Below are positions 22,201-30,600 of a stretch of DNA of 64,000 nucleotides, one piece after another. The notes beneath the pieces were generated by a model, which saw only the letters and a program-made list of their open reading frames with translations, was not told where the DNA came from and made no database searches. Positions within the stretch are counted from its first letter, which is position 1. Each line of letters begins with the position of its first letter. Both the position numbers and the translations under genes were made by a program. Source of the stretch: Cafeteria roenbergensis (Eukaryota; Sar; Bigyra; Bicosoecida; Cafeteriaceae); NCBI GenBank assembly GCA_008330645.1, contig VLTN01000013.1, positions 554,320 to 618,319 on the forward strand. Reading direction: 5' to 3'.

Positions 22201-23276
22201 GCGGGCGGGTGCGCCGCATCGCCATGGTCGTCGTGCAGGCCCTCCCGGCGCTGGCCAACGTGACCGCCCTCGTGCTTCTCTTCCTCTTCACGTGGGCAGT
22301 GCTCGGCGTGCAGCTCTTCGCAGGGGTGCGGTTCGGCGGAACGCTGGGACCGCAGCGCAGCTTCCGCACGTTCTTCGACGCGGCAATGGCGCTGTTCGGC
22401 ATGGTGCTGGGGTCGGACTGGACCCCGCTGATGGACGACGTGGCGCGCGAGCCCCCGCGCTGCACTCCCGCCGCCGCTAGCGTGACCGGCGACTGCGGGT
22501 CCCGGCCGGCCGCGCTGTTCTTCTTCTTCGCCTGGCACGTGCTCTTTGCCGCAGTGTTCTCCAACCTGTACACGGCCGCCATCCTGGACCAGTATGCAGT
22601 GGAGGGCATTCGGTCCAAGAAGGAGGAGCTGCTCGGCTCGTTTGACGACTTGGCAGCAACGGACGCCGGCCAGCCACGCGCCGAAGCGCAGGCTGAGGCG
22701 GCCATCGTCGTGTTCGGCCGCATTTGGCGGGCGTTCGATCGCACGGCCGTCGGCTCTCTCACCTACAAGCAGCTTCCAGGCCTGGTCCGCACTCTGTGGG
22801 CGGTTGGGCACCCGTTTGTGGCCGGTACGCCGTGCACGCCCATGGCGGTCAACTTCGTCGTGTGCTCGATCCTGGCCAGGCAGGAGACCCCCGAAGCGGC
22901 CGCCTCGTCGCTGCTGGAATCGCGCATTCCAGCCTTCGCGACCCCCACCTCGCCAGCTGGCAGGCTGACCCGAAGGATCTCACGGGCCTCATCGGGGCCG
23001 CTGCCGTCTGCGGAGGCCAAGCCCGGATCTCCGCCTGCCGCAGGTGGAGACCCTGCCGCCGGGCTGCGCCCCGCAAAGCGGATCCGGCTGGCGCTGGTGC
23101 TTCAGGCCCTTCAGCAGCTCACGGCCGAGCCGTCGACTATGGAGCCCTTCGAGCAAGAGCTCCAGGCTGCGCTCTCGCGCCTGGCCATCGTCGTCGCGTC
23201 GGCCGTGTCAGTCAAGTCGGCGATCCAGCGAATGCACGCGCGCAAGCTGGAAGCAGTCGACAGCAGCTCCTCGTAG
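16248..23276 (+). CDS. Four-domain voltage-gated cation channel (Cav/Nav/NALCN superfamily)
   Basis: A single uninterrupted exon encodes about 2,342 residues. The ATG at 16248 is chosen because the open frame upstream begins at a GTG. Four six-helix domains start near residues 360, 1120, 1525 and 1855. S4 segments show Arg every third residue: domain I ALRGLRGLRALRAVRA, domain II VLRVVRVVRVLRLLRLIRG, domain III VGRLGRVMRPLRAIRR; domain IV is weaker (LLARRRTAVALGCGRVRR). Re-entrant pore loops are recognisable in II (CRMMTGGGTW), III (FEVFTLRSW) and IV (GMVLGSDW), and less clearly in I (FRLSLRAPG). The residue aligned with the Glu of the Cav EEEE filter is therefore about A/G/R/S. The I-II linker is very long (about 400 residues, low complexity). 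The C-terminal segment near residues 2148-2185 resembles the EF-hand-like region of Cav channels (FDRTAVGSLTYKQL). It would act in the plasma or flagellar membrane. A T-rich tract at 23350-23376 follows the stop. Confidence 0.9.
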   Translation: MSASAGSPPKASARMHGSRGRPVPVALQLLPAPSNCLPGDPGGAKLKISARRACCGCGNPSDGEGKEGRGIVVAARDLLAIIADDTPSRTTARAQRFESRGDGGFMTLVVSAERPAPLPPSQERGGCWQAPHTDPIGAALPLAVHDDLPWSAGVGRPGLRAALQSSMRSFAHSPSAGCSAPPETQPSPAACGSVQSSAGAAPAAGGAASALASRTAAPLPAGQQTASAGRAANGPWSLVLYLPDPEELDTLYTALRRAAKAERARVGLATAATPMLENPMFAGQAAPSPAGWFPSADALPPGKQAGCGSAAPIPTAPPSPPPVGAAHCEPLKRFFGVPERLTTASGIAILPGGGGWRGALWRAAYSPAAEALILLVILANIAGMAADTPWFQPSRALGALELGCSVFYTVELVVKVLSLGGFAPYLADPWQSLDAFIVVGGWASELPSIVAAATGAPPPASVQLSALRGLRGLRALRAVRALTGVRELVETLAATLPVVARVLAFNVLIVGCMAAAAVDVFGAALQQRCALPAVAPAPMPATASLAAASGLLSPPAHQAVPPWPWALLTGPQAAATTAPALFCAAPARAPPALDPAALLNASTSVVLPSGDASSAGIPTTMLLPAPLTAAAFQRTAGQCGPLSSCAWSATSPNGGLSSFSSFLPSLLTTFRLSLRAPGTDDVFLGGIEATSPWTVIFFVAVALVVSLSSLGLFVAIVRSSFTEIVQKRARLRLIRKSLARVATAPGPHLAGIDGTEGGPGPGPGPATDTATTHRRAQERLRAAKGAATGQSRRAVRGAAASNEDSVDGAETVVPAGSDGSDFGGVGELPSTGPGSEASAADSSDSPAFGSSARAGRAAEPAVVLGAVPSAAPAAVEGAPAPAAEPATATAASVAAATPAASRAPAHASDARRSAERSRSQPPAATLAQSCHGATAGAGAGADAKAEPARGPASASAAGALWRAGDSLAALPRKLAAEPAGAAALSAGSRQAAASVTTGRDENPGTARLPAAALAALEQLHQGSPAQHSWLWKRGKRGGHGEAPGGGAPASPRGRHARGHLGPAAAATGDEAAAGEADAVSCSDWSRCEPPPRAPARWERAGTGVCLVLPRTSACVRATRWVVTSPAFDRIVLLLILGNTVALGLEHAGMSKAFASALAATSLAMTIVFCLESLLKTVALGGFYQYVVAEGTGWNRFDFFVVAVTALDVAVVLAAGGSPLEPTGAYANPETGGFGPSGGLQNGGSGVNLSVLRVVRVVRVLRLLRLIRGFEDLKRLVRVIGATMHDVSSWLAVTAVLVVTFSVAGMQFFGGTMGVGAARPRAHFDTFGDAVLTVCRMMTGGGTWAILQAMMEAPAGQAGIPGSVLGPLFFVVFTITMNYQLLNFLTVLILSRFALSNDERARKQRERNRLHAGAVASKVRDIDKAVSAIIGRPTGRALRRSSSSASGSAQHVRGESSSLSLASSIESQTSIESALSPSSRPPACVESACAKTATAVSALDRRDLACCCIPRDGWLRRHARHLVSSPWFEGVVLVAIVVSSLALAVDSPDVDPAVASALAVADNVFLAIFWAEMLTKAVAGGFLFGSNSYLRGRDAAWNIIDLVVLVMTSASLGSTSGGAARVGRLGRVMRPLRAIRRNPQMRIVINALLRALPSVSWTLLLLAAVFVVWAILGVSLFAGTTHACNDASVDAKDDCVGWFGGPANATAAALLGVRSSASTLLFRPRVWAPSRSSFDSVPVALATLFEVFTLRSWTSTLYTVVDARGYNLQPRRDANPAASAFLLAFIWLAAVYMGKLFVGVIVGFFRQYSGSALLTAQQAEQRVTQSVLGASRVLSRPPAWSPCRLLHGLVVGRTALFDGSMVLVSLAHALAATVLAAAAAAERIGLSQANADAEAAPVEAARVSVHWAFTGLAALELLVRLMAYGGVAAWAASRSRAELVGDVLLVVLMVAVPLSTGATAGLAAVRLLYVCMRLLARRRTAVALGCGRVRRIAMVVVQALPALANVTALVLLFLFTWAVLGVQLFAGVRFGGTLGPQRSFRTFFDAAMALFGMVLGSDWTPLMDDVAREPPRCTPAAASVTGDCGSRPAALFFFFAWHVLFAAVFSNLYTAAILDQYAVEGIRSKKEELLGSFDDLAATDAGQPRAEAQAEAAIVVFGRIWRAFDRTAVGSLTYKQLPGLVRTLWAVGHPFVAGTPCTPMAVNFVVCSILARQETPEAAASSLLESRIPAFATPTSPAGRLTRRISRASSGPLPSAEAKPGSPPAAGGDPAAGLRPAKRIRLALVLQALQQLTAEPSTMEPFEQELQAALSRLAIVVASAVSVKSAIQRMHARKLEAVDSSSS

Positions 23277-23515
23277 ACTGCCCTCCTTGTGTCCTGCACA
23301 CCTTGTCCCGAAGCCGGCGCTGTGCTATGGCCGGTTTCCAACAGAAGTGCTCCTTGTTTTTGTTTGTTTGTTTCTTTGCGTGCGTGATTAATGTATGGCC
23401 CTGCTCCGCGGCCATTGCGGTGCTGCCCAGTCTGCGTCAAGTTTGGACGGACCGTGCGCCTCGACCGTGCGCAGGGCACACCTGACACAAGCGCAAGCAT
23501 GCAGCGCGGGCGCAG

Positions 23516-26500
23516 TCAAGACTTCCAGGCATCGATCTCGGCCTGCCACGCAGTCTGCGCCTCGCTGGTCCATGCCCCAAGGTCGCGCCGCCACACCTCG
23601 GCGGTTTCCGCGGCGCTTGGGGACGCAGTCGAAAAGGCCGCGGCCGCGGCCGCGGCCGCCGCCCGAGGCGGCAAGGCGGAGGCGGCAGGTGCCGGCACCC
23701 ACTGCCAGCCATCCCACATCCAGCCGTCCTGGACGTAGCCCACCCACGAGCTTTCTTCAAACGCGGCGCCCCCGGCGTCTGCGACCGGCCACGCAGCTTC
23801 GGCCTGCGGCTCGTGCTGGACGACATTGCTTCCTTTGGCCTCGGTTTCACCTGCCTGCGAGGCCGCCGCCTCTGCCAAAGTGGCGCTGGCGTCTGGGCCC
23901 TCGGACGGGCAACCTGCTTCCTCGCTGCCTGTTTCTACTCGCAGGGCAGCCCGGGACGAAGTCCTGAGAGGCTCTGGAGCGGGATCAGTATCGGCTTCCC
24001 TCGTCGAAGGAGTGGCTGTCGATGCGGCGCCGAAGCGAACGCCTTTCCGCAGGGCCCACCGCTGCTGCGCCTTGTGGCGCAAGGCCCGGTTCGCCCGCCG
24101 GGTCTGCTTCTCTTCGTCGGCCATGCATGCTCGCTCCGCCTCCTCGGCCTCGCGCTCCAGCAGCCGTTGGGGCTGCTCCAGCCTCCACTTGCGCTGCTGG
24201 TCCTCGGCCGCCCACACGCCACGCTCAGCCATGTAGGACATGGCCTCTTCGTGCTCCATGCAGGACTGCTCGAACTCTGGGCCCTGGGGTTCGGGCTTTG
24301 AGCGAAGCGAGACTGGCCTTGGTGCCACGGGGTGCTCCGCGGGGCGGTCCACTTCCTTGGATTCCACCGCTCCAGCTGTGCTGGCCCTTGCGGCCCGAAA
24401 CGAGGCTGCCTGGAGCGCTCGGCGCTCCCCAAGCTTGACGACCAGCTCGCGGGTGCGAGCCTTGCGGTTCCGGAGCTGCCGCACGTGACTCTCCTCGATT
24501 GCGGCGAGGTCGGCAGCGGCCTCCGCGAGGCTTTGTTCCCGCTCGCGCTGGCTCTTGCGCGCTGCAGCAGCGGCGATTCGATCCTGTTGGAGAACCCGCG
24601 CACGGGACAGCCTCGCGCCAAGCCTTGCGGCCTGCTTGGCAACCTGCTGAAACTTGGCGCGCTCGCCCACGATGGACCGCTCTTTCCTCCGCACCGCGGC
24701 CAGCAAGCGCCGACGAGCCGTGAACTCGCGGGCGGTCTGCTGAAGGACGGCAGCCGCTTGGTGGATCCCAACGATCGAGTCGTCCTCCAGGGCCTTCTTC
24801 CTCTGCCCCGCGAGCCTGGCCAGAAGGTAGAGTGTTGAGCCGATGCACCGGTGCGCGGCGATGCGCTCGAGGCCGCTGCGCCGGGCCACGGCGGCGCTTG
24901 CAGGGCCAAGCACGCTGTGATCGCCCTGGGTCATCGCGGGCAGCCTCGTCGCCGCCCCGCGGCGGGTCGAGAGGGCCAGCGGCGGCACCGCACTTCGGGC
25001 CGCCTGACTTTTCCTCTCGGCGGCGCAAAGCGCCCGGCGGCGCTTCAGGCCGACCGTCGCCGCCTCAACACGGGAGGCAAACCGAATGGCTCGCAGCCGC
25101 TGGCGTGTCCGGTCGGTCCAGTCGCTCGCGAGCTGGCGTGGCACGCGGTCCAGAAGCGCCGTCGAGACAGGGACGCCCCGCTCGCCCAGCGACTGCCAAA
25201 TCGGCTCCGCGGGCTCCTGTTTGGATTCGGGAGACGGCAAGTCCGGGGGCATGCGAAACGCAACCGCGGCTGCGTGTCGACGCCCCGCGCTGACTGACAC
25301 GAACGCCATGTCTCGGGGCAGCTCCGCCAGGCCAGGCTTGTGGCGTGCCCAAGAGGCGCTGGCCCGACCGAGCGTGCCCTCCACGTTCGCGCCCCAGGTC
25401 CAGATTCGCCCTCGGTGGTCTGTCGCTGCGGACACTGCCCACCCTGCGGCCACGGATCCGCACACTGCGTTGAGCATAGCGAGGGAGCGGACCTCCATTG
25501 GGACCTCTGGAAGCAAGGCAGCGCCCGCGCCCGCCTGCTTCGCCAGGGCCTCGCGCTCTGCCCGAGTCGCAGCTGTGGATGCGTCGTCGAAGGCCTGCCG
25601 CGCCGCTCTCTCAGCCTGTGCCTCGGTGGCGACGGCTCGAGAGGCGCGGGCGGCGGCGTCGGGGTCGGTCACCGGCGGCGGCCGTCCTGTTTGGCCGTGC
25701 TCCGACGAGCCGAACGCCCACACACGGCCGTCCGTATCAAGAACAAGGGTGTGCGCCCTGCCGCACGACACCGCTACGGCGCCGAGGGGTAGGCCCCTCA
25801 CCTTGCAGAACCACCGTCGCTCCAACGAGCCGCCGTGGCAGCCGCCAGGATCGGGGTGCTCCTCCCCCCGGTCCTGCTTAGGCGCTCTCCACGGCAAGTG
25901 CGGATTCGAGTCCGCCAGCAGCGGCGCGGCAGCGGAAGCAGGAACCGTGCTCCGAGCCATGCGAAGCACGTGCGGGTCGCTGTCGCGCCCGGCGCCGAGC
26001 CTCCCGCCTGCCTTGCTGCCCGCGGTCCACACAGCGCCGTCGCCCGTCACGAGCGCAGAATGCGCTTCGCCAGCAGAGACTGCGAAGACGCGCGTGCTTG
26101 TGAGCTCGCTCGGCGCGCTGCCGTCCCGGGGCCCCACAGCGCGCCTTCCACGCGGCGGGGGCGAGCGGCTGTCGTGCAGCATCGTGCGCACCGGCTCGAA
26201 CACGTCGCCGTGCGCAGGGCCGATCCCGCACTGGCCGGCCCCGTTCGCCCCCCATGCCCACACACGACCTTGCTCATCGAGGGCAAGGGAGTGGGCGTCC
26301 CCACAAGAAACTGCGGTGACTCGGATGCCAACCAGGGGCCCGATTGGCGACGGGGCGGAGTAGCGGTGCAGGTGGCGGATGCTCGAGACACTGGCCCTGA
26401 CGTCCTTGGCCCTCTCGGGCTCGGAGGCCGCCGCGGCAGCGTTCGGTCTGGTGCTCCGACCGAGCCTTCCACCGGACGCAGCCCCCCACGTGACCACCGT

Positions 26501-27313
26501 TCCAGTTCCGGACTCCACCGCCACGCAGTGCTCCGTGCCGGCCGACACGTCGGTGATGCTTGCCACCGGCAAGGCCACGAGTGTGGGGGTGTGCACCGGC
26601 GTTGGCACCACTCTGCCGCCGGCTGCCATCGAGTGCTCCACGACGCAGGCGCCTTCTCCGAACGCGAGCAGGGAGCCGCTGGCCGTGACCATGAGGATGT
26701 TGTCCGCGCCGCTGCAGAGGCTCACTGCCGCGCTGCCTGCCGGCCGGGCTTGGCTTGCGCAGGGGATGCGCAAAGTCGTCGCTTCGGGGCGCCCCTTGAG
26801 GCCGAGCGAGCCGTCAGATGTGGAAGCCGGCACGCTCGCCCCCACTGCCCCCCATGTCACCACCTTGGTTGGCAACGTCCACTCAGGCACTGACGACGAG
26901 CGGGGCCTTCCCCCCCCCTCCTGCAAGTCCGCGAACGTGAACTGAATCGCGGGCACTCGTGAGCTTGCAGCGCAGGGCCTTCCCAAGGCTTCTGTTGCAG
27001 CCGCCCCTGCTTCTGCGGCAGACTGCTGTGCGCTGGAGCGACCGCGCCGCGCGGGGCTTGCTGGCGCGGGCCCTGCGCCTTTGGCCGGCTTGGAGCGCTC
27101 TGGCTCGCGGCGGCGCCGCGAGGGGTTTCGGCGGCGCAACTCTTGCATGCGAATGGCGGTCAGGCCGCTCAGCAGCGGCTTCTCCGCGGGCTCCAGCTCG
27201 GCCAGGTCTGCAAACGCGGCCGGCGGGTGCTTTCCAGCCTGCCGCTGCTGGATTTCTCGTATCCTGGCGCGGGTTACCTCCGGGTCCGCACGCTGCCAAA
27301 CTGGGCCGCTCAT
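23516..27313 (-). CDS. RCC1-repeat (beta-propeller) protein with long coiled-coil tail
   Basis: A single exon encodes 1,265 residues from the ATG at 27313. After a basic N-terminus (about 100 residues) there are five to six RCC1 repeats with the typical pattern VSCGxxHSLALDxxGRVWAWGxNxxGQ: clear copies near residues 340 (CGDAHSLALDEQGRVWAWG), 415 (GEAHSALVTGDGAVWTAG), 520 (CGRAHTLVLDTDGRVWAFG) and 650 (VSAATDHRGRIWTWG), and weaker ones earlier. The second half is an Ala/Arg/Glu-rich coiled coil (about residues 760-1090) and the C-terminus has two Trp-rich patches (VGYVQDGWMWDGWQW and the final helix ending AEIDAWKS). RCC1 propellers act as GEFs or as scaffolds; the extra coiled coil and scattered insertions point to a scaffold or cytoskeletal role rather than canonical RCC1. 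The gene converges with the channel gene, 239 bp between stops. Confidence 0.85.
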   Translation of the reverse strand: MSGPVWQRADPEVTRARIREIQQRQAGKHPPAAFADLAELEPAEKPLLSGLTAIRMQELRRRNPSRRRREPERSKPAKGAGPAPASPARRGRSSAQQSAAEAGAAATEALGRPCAASSRVPAIQFTFADLQEGGGRPRSSSVPEWTLPTKVVTWGAVGASVPASTSDGSLGLKGRPEATTLRIPCASQARPAGSAAVSLCSGADNILMVTASGSLLAFGEGACVVEHSMAAGGRVVPTPVHTPTLVALPVASITDVSAGTEHCVAVESGTGTVVTWGAASGGRLGRSTRPNAAAAASEPERAKDVRASVSSIRHLHRYSAPSPIGPLVGIRVTAVSCGDAHSLALDEQGRVWAWGANGAGQCGIGPAHGDVFEPVRTMLHDSRSPPPRGRRAVGPRDGSAPSELTSTRVFAVSAGEAHSALVTGDGAVWTAGSKAGGRLGAGRDSDPHVLRMARSTVPASAAAPLLADSNPHLPWRAPKQDRGEEHPDPGGCHGGSLERRWFCKVRGLPLGAVAVSCGRAHTLVLDTDGRVWAFGSSEHGQTGRPPPVTDPDAAARASRAVATEAQAERAARQAFDDASTAATRAEREALAKQAGAGAALLPEVPMEVRSLAMLNAVCGSVAAGWAVSAATDHRGRIWTWGANVEGTLGRASASWARHKPGLAELPRDMAFVSVSAGRRHAAAVAFRMPPDLPSPESKQEPAEPIWQSLGERGVPVSTALLDRVPRQLASDWTDRTRQRLRAIRFASRVEAATVGLKRRRALCAAERKSQAARSAVPPLALSTRRGAATRLPAMTQGDHSVLGPASAAVARRSGLERIAAHRCIGSTLYLLARLAGQRKKALEDDSIVGIHQAAAVLQQTAREFTARRRLLAAVRRKERSIVGERAKFQQVAKQAARLGARLSRARVLQQDRIAAAAARKSQREREQSLAEAAADLAAIEESHVRQLRNRKARTRELVVKLGERRALQAASFRAARASTAGAVESKEVDRPAEHPVAPRPVSLRSKPEPQGPEFEQSCMEHEEAMSYMAERGVWAAEDQQRKWRLEQPQRLLEREAEEAERACMADEEKQTRRANRALRHKAQQRWALRKGVRFGAASTATPSTREADTDPAPEPLRTSSRAALRVETGSEEAGCPSEGPDASATLAEAAASQAGETEAKGSNVVQHEPQAEAAWPVADAGGAAFEESSWVGYVQDGWMWDGWQWVPAPAASALPPRAAAAAAAAAFSTASPSAAETAEVWRRDLGAWTSEAQTAWQAEIDAWKS

Positions 27314-27627
27314 GCCGAAATTCGCCGCAAGCAGCTCCGAGCGAACGCGTCAGGGCGCTCACAGCGCGCCCGGAAGCCAAGCGACCGGTTCTCGGAATCG
27401 GTCTGCAGTCTGCGGTCTCCTGGTTCGCTGTCCGGGCTGGCAGGGGCTGAGGAGTGGCAAGCGAGTCGCGCGGGTGCTGCCGCGGCGTTGCGAATGTAGC
27501 TGGAGCAAATATTGGGTGGGACCCCTGTCACTACGATCCGGGACACGTACACGAACACGAACTCGAACTCGAACTCGCCAGCGCTGTCAAATGAGACTCA
27601 AAGCCTGTCGCGCTGCGCTCGCTGCAG
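27314..27627. promoter_or_regulatory. Spacer upstream of RCC1-like gene
   Basis: This stretch of about 314 bp lies between two minus-strand genes. It holds a short hexamer tract (cgaact-like repeats, 27555-27577, part of CACGAACTCGAACTCG) and is locally less GC-rich. No gene was seen; it should hold the RCC1-like promoter and the 3' UTR of the next gene. Confidence 0.3.
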
Positions 27628-30600
27628 TCAGCGCCATGCGCTGCTTCGACGCACCAGGCGGTCGAATGCGTACGTCAGGGCAGCGCCGGCGTGCTCGTCG
27701 ACGCCCTTGGGGGCCCCTTGCGCATCTTGAGGCTGCGCCAGGCAGCGGGCGAGCACTGCGAGGCCCGTCATCACGCCGGGCCGCGCCCACGGGCTCGGGC
27801 GCTCGGGCCGGGCGAGAGCCAGCGTGGTGGCCGCCCCCTGCCCCTTGAGCTCGATGGCGGTCTGCGCTCCGGCAGTGCCGAGCGCCACCACGGGCATGGC
27901 CGCCACGAGCTTGGGGCAGTGGGGCGCGCTGCGCACGGCCGCCGCAACGGCGAGGGTGCACGCTGGCTCGGTGAGCCACGCCCCCGACAGGCTCAGGCGC
28001 GACTCGCCGCCAAGCGCCGCAGCGAGGTCGTCCGGCCGCGCGCGGCGGGCTGCAGCAACCACCGCCCGCGCGACCGCCGCGTGCGCTGCTGGGGCCAGAA
28101 CCTGCGGAGACTGCGCGCCGCCCCGCGACAGCGCCACCACGTCCAGCGGGCCGAGCGCCAGTCCGGCCCAGCGCGCTGCAAGCAGGCTGACCGCAAAGTC
28201 GGTGCCCACGGCGGCGGCGGAGGCGGTGCGCAGCTGCGCGACGGCGTCCTCCTCGCCCTCGCCCGCGAGCTGGAGCGGCGCCCCCGCCAGGATCGCAGCA
28301 CACGCCCGCCCTGCGTCCAGATCCCTCCCGCCGGCCACGGCGAGCAGCGCCGCGCCGAGCAGCACTCCCACGTCCGCCCTCATCCCCGGCACGCTGCACC
28401 TGCTCACAAGCAGGTCCCCGGCCACGGGGGGCGGCGCCACGGACCCCTCCCACCAGCGCTGCATAGCCGGGAGCACCCTCCCCGCCGACGCCGGCGTGGC
28501 AGCGTTGGTCCACCGCAGCATGGTGCCAAGCGCAGTGCGGGTGGCCTCCGCCTCGCTGCCCAGCACGCTGGCCGCCAGCGCCGCGCCCGGGCCGTCCTCG
28601 CGGCCCTTCCCGCCGCTGCCGCCGCTGGAGGGGGCGCCATTCCTGCCCTCCTGCTCTGGATCGGCGCCCGCCTCCTGCACTGCCCAGGAGCCGAGCAAGA
28701 CTTCTGCGAAGTTGGCGGGCAGCCCCAGCACCGCCCCGCCCGCGGCCGCGCCGCCCGACAGGGCGGGGTCCGAAGACCCCTTCCCCGCCGCGCCCCGCCG
28801 GCCGGCCGTGGTCGGGTCCGCGGCGTGGTCCTCGATCTCGCCGTCCTCCAGCTCCTCCACCTCCAGCGCCTCGCCGCCCCCCTCCGCGCCGCCAACGCCG
28901 TCGGACGGAAGGGCGGTGAGCGTGGCGGTGAGGGCGCGCTTGGCGGCGGCGGCGCCCACGTCCGACGTCAGGCCCTCGGCGTCCATGCCGACGCGCGCGT
29001 TGAGCAACGCGGCTCTGCCGATGACCCGGGCCAGGGCGAAGCTGAGGCCGCCGGCGGGGTCGACGACGGCAGAGGCCCCGCGGATGGGCGCGGGGCTGCC
29101 CCCGCCCTCCACCCGCGAGAGCCACGCGCTCCCCGACGCAGCGTCCAGCTTCGCTGCTGACTCCGCCTGGGACTCCCCGCCGGCAGCCGCAGCCATTGCG
29201 GCGGCCTTGGCCTCCGATCCCCGCTTCCCGCCGCCGCCGCCGCCGCCGCCGTCCTGATCCTCCCAGGCGCCCTCCCCAAGGCTGAGCTCCATGCGCTCGT
29301 CGCCAACCACGCCCGTGCCCCCGCCCACGCTGCGCCACCCGAACTCCGCCATCTGAATCAGCTTCACCTGACCCTCCTCGCGCGCTGCGCCCGTGCCCGC
29401 GCCCATGCCCGCGCCCGTGCCGGCGCTGGCCTTGGAGCCGTGACCGCCGCCGCCGACGTCAGCCGGGCTGGTCGCCGCAAAGCCCCAGTCGCCGCTGGCG
29501 TCGTCCTCCTCCGGCGAAACCGCGCTCGGCATGACGAAGCCCCCCGAGACGACGGCGGCCTCGCAGGCCAAGGAGCTCACCACGGCGGCGAGGCCGCTGA
29601 CCAGGCCCAGCCGCACCCCCACGGTGGGCCAGGCGCTGGCCAGCACCTGGCCGGACAGCGGGCCGGGCTTGTTCGCCCTGGCCTCTCGCTCCCTCGCCAC
29701 GACGGCCTTGTCCGCGCCCTGCCCGAGCATGGCGGCCCACCGCGAGGAGAGCCGGTCGAGCGACGCGGGCCGGGCCAGCAGCGCCGACAGGGCGTCGCCT
29801 GGCGCCACGGCTGCGGGGCCGGCGGCATCGGCGGCGCTGCTGGGGGCAGCAGCGCCGCCGCTGCAGGGGTCTGCCCGCATGCCCGCCGCAGCAGCGGCCA
29901 CGCTCCTCGGCACAATGTGCACCCGCCCCCGGCCCACGCGCAGCCCCGCAGACACAGCCCGCGCGATGCGGCGGTGGTCGGCCCTGGCGCTGAGCCACGC
30001 GGGCACGGCCACCACGGCGAATGTCGACATGGGCAGCTTCGCGCTGGCGACGTCGGCGGCCTGCTCCGCCGCCTGCACCGCCTCGCGGGCGGCGTGGTGG
30101 AGCGCCTTGCAGAGCGGGTAGGCTGCGTCGGCGCGGAGCAGGCGGCCCGTCTCTCGAACGGGCAGAGTGCCGCTCGGCTCCCACCAGCCCTCCTCACTGT
30201 CGCCGTCGCCGTCGCTGTCGCTGTCGTCGGTGTCGGTGTCCCCGCCCTGCACCTTCCCGGCCGCCGTCCCCATCGCCAGCAGGTTCGCCTCGCGGCCGGG
30301 CCTGGAAGGATCGTCGTCGGGATCCTGCCGCCCGCTCCTCAGCAACCGCCCCAGCGCCAGGCCGCCGTCACGTCGGGCCTTGAGACTCTCAAAGCCCGCG
30401 GGCATGCCCCACGTGGCAGGGGCGGGCCCCACGCCCTCGTGCACCTGCCAGCTGCGCGCGCCCGCCGACCACATGTCCCACCCGCGCTGCCCGACGAGGG
30501 AGCGCATGGCCTGAGCGGCGCCGCGGGCCTTGGTCATCTCGTCCGACACCGCCGACTGGACCACCACGACGCTCTCCGGCGCCGCCGCTGCGCGGCCGCA

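Noticed and set aside
19647-22811. Minus-strand open frame of about 1,054 codons
   Set aside because: It is antisense to domains II-IV of the channel; its His/Arg/Gly-rich sequence is the reverse reading of hydrophobic helices.
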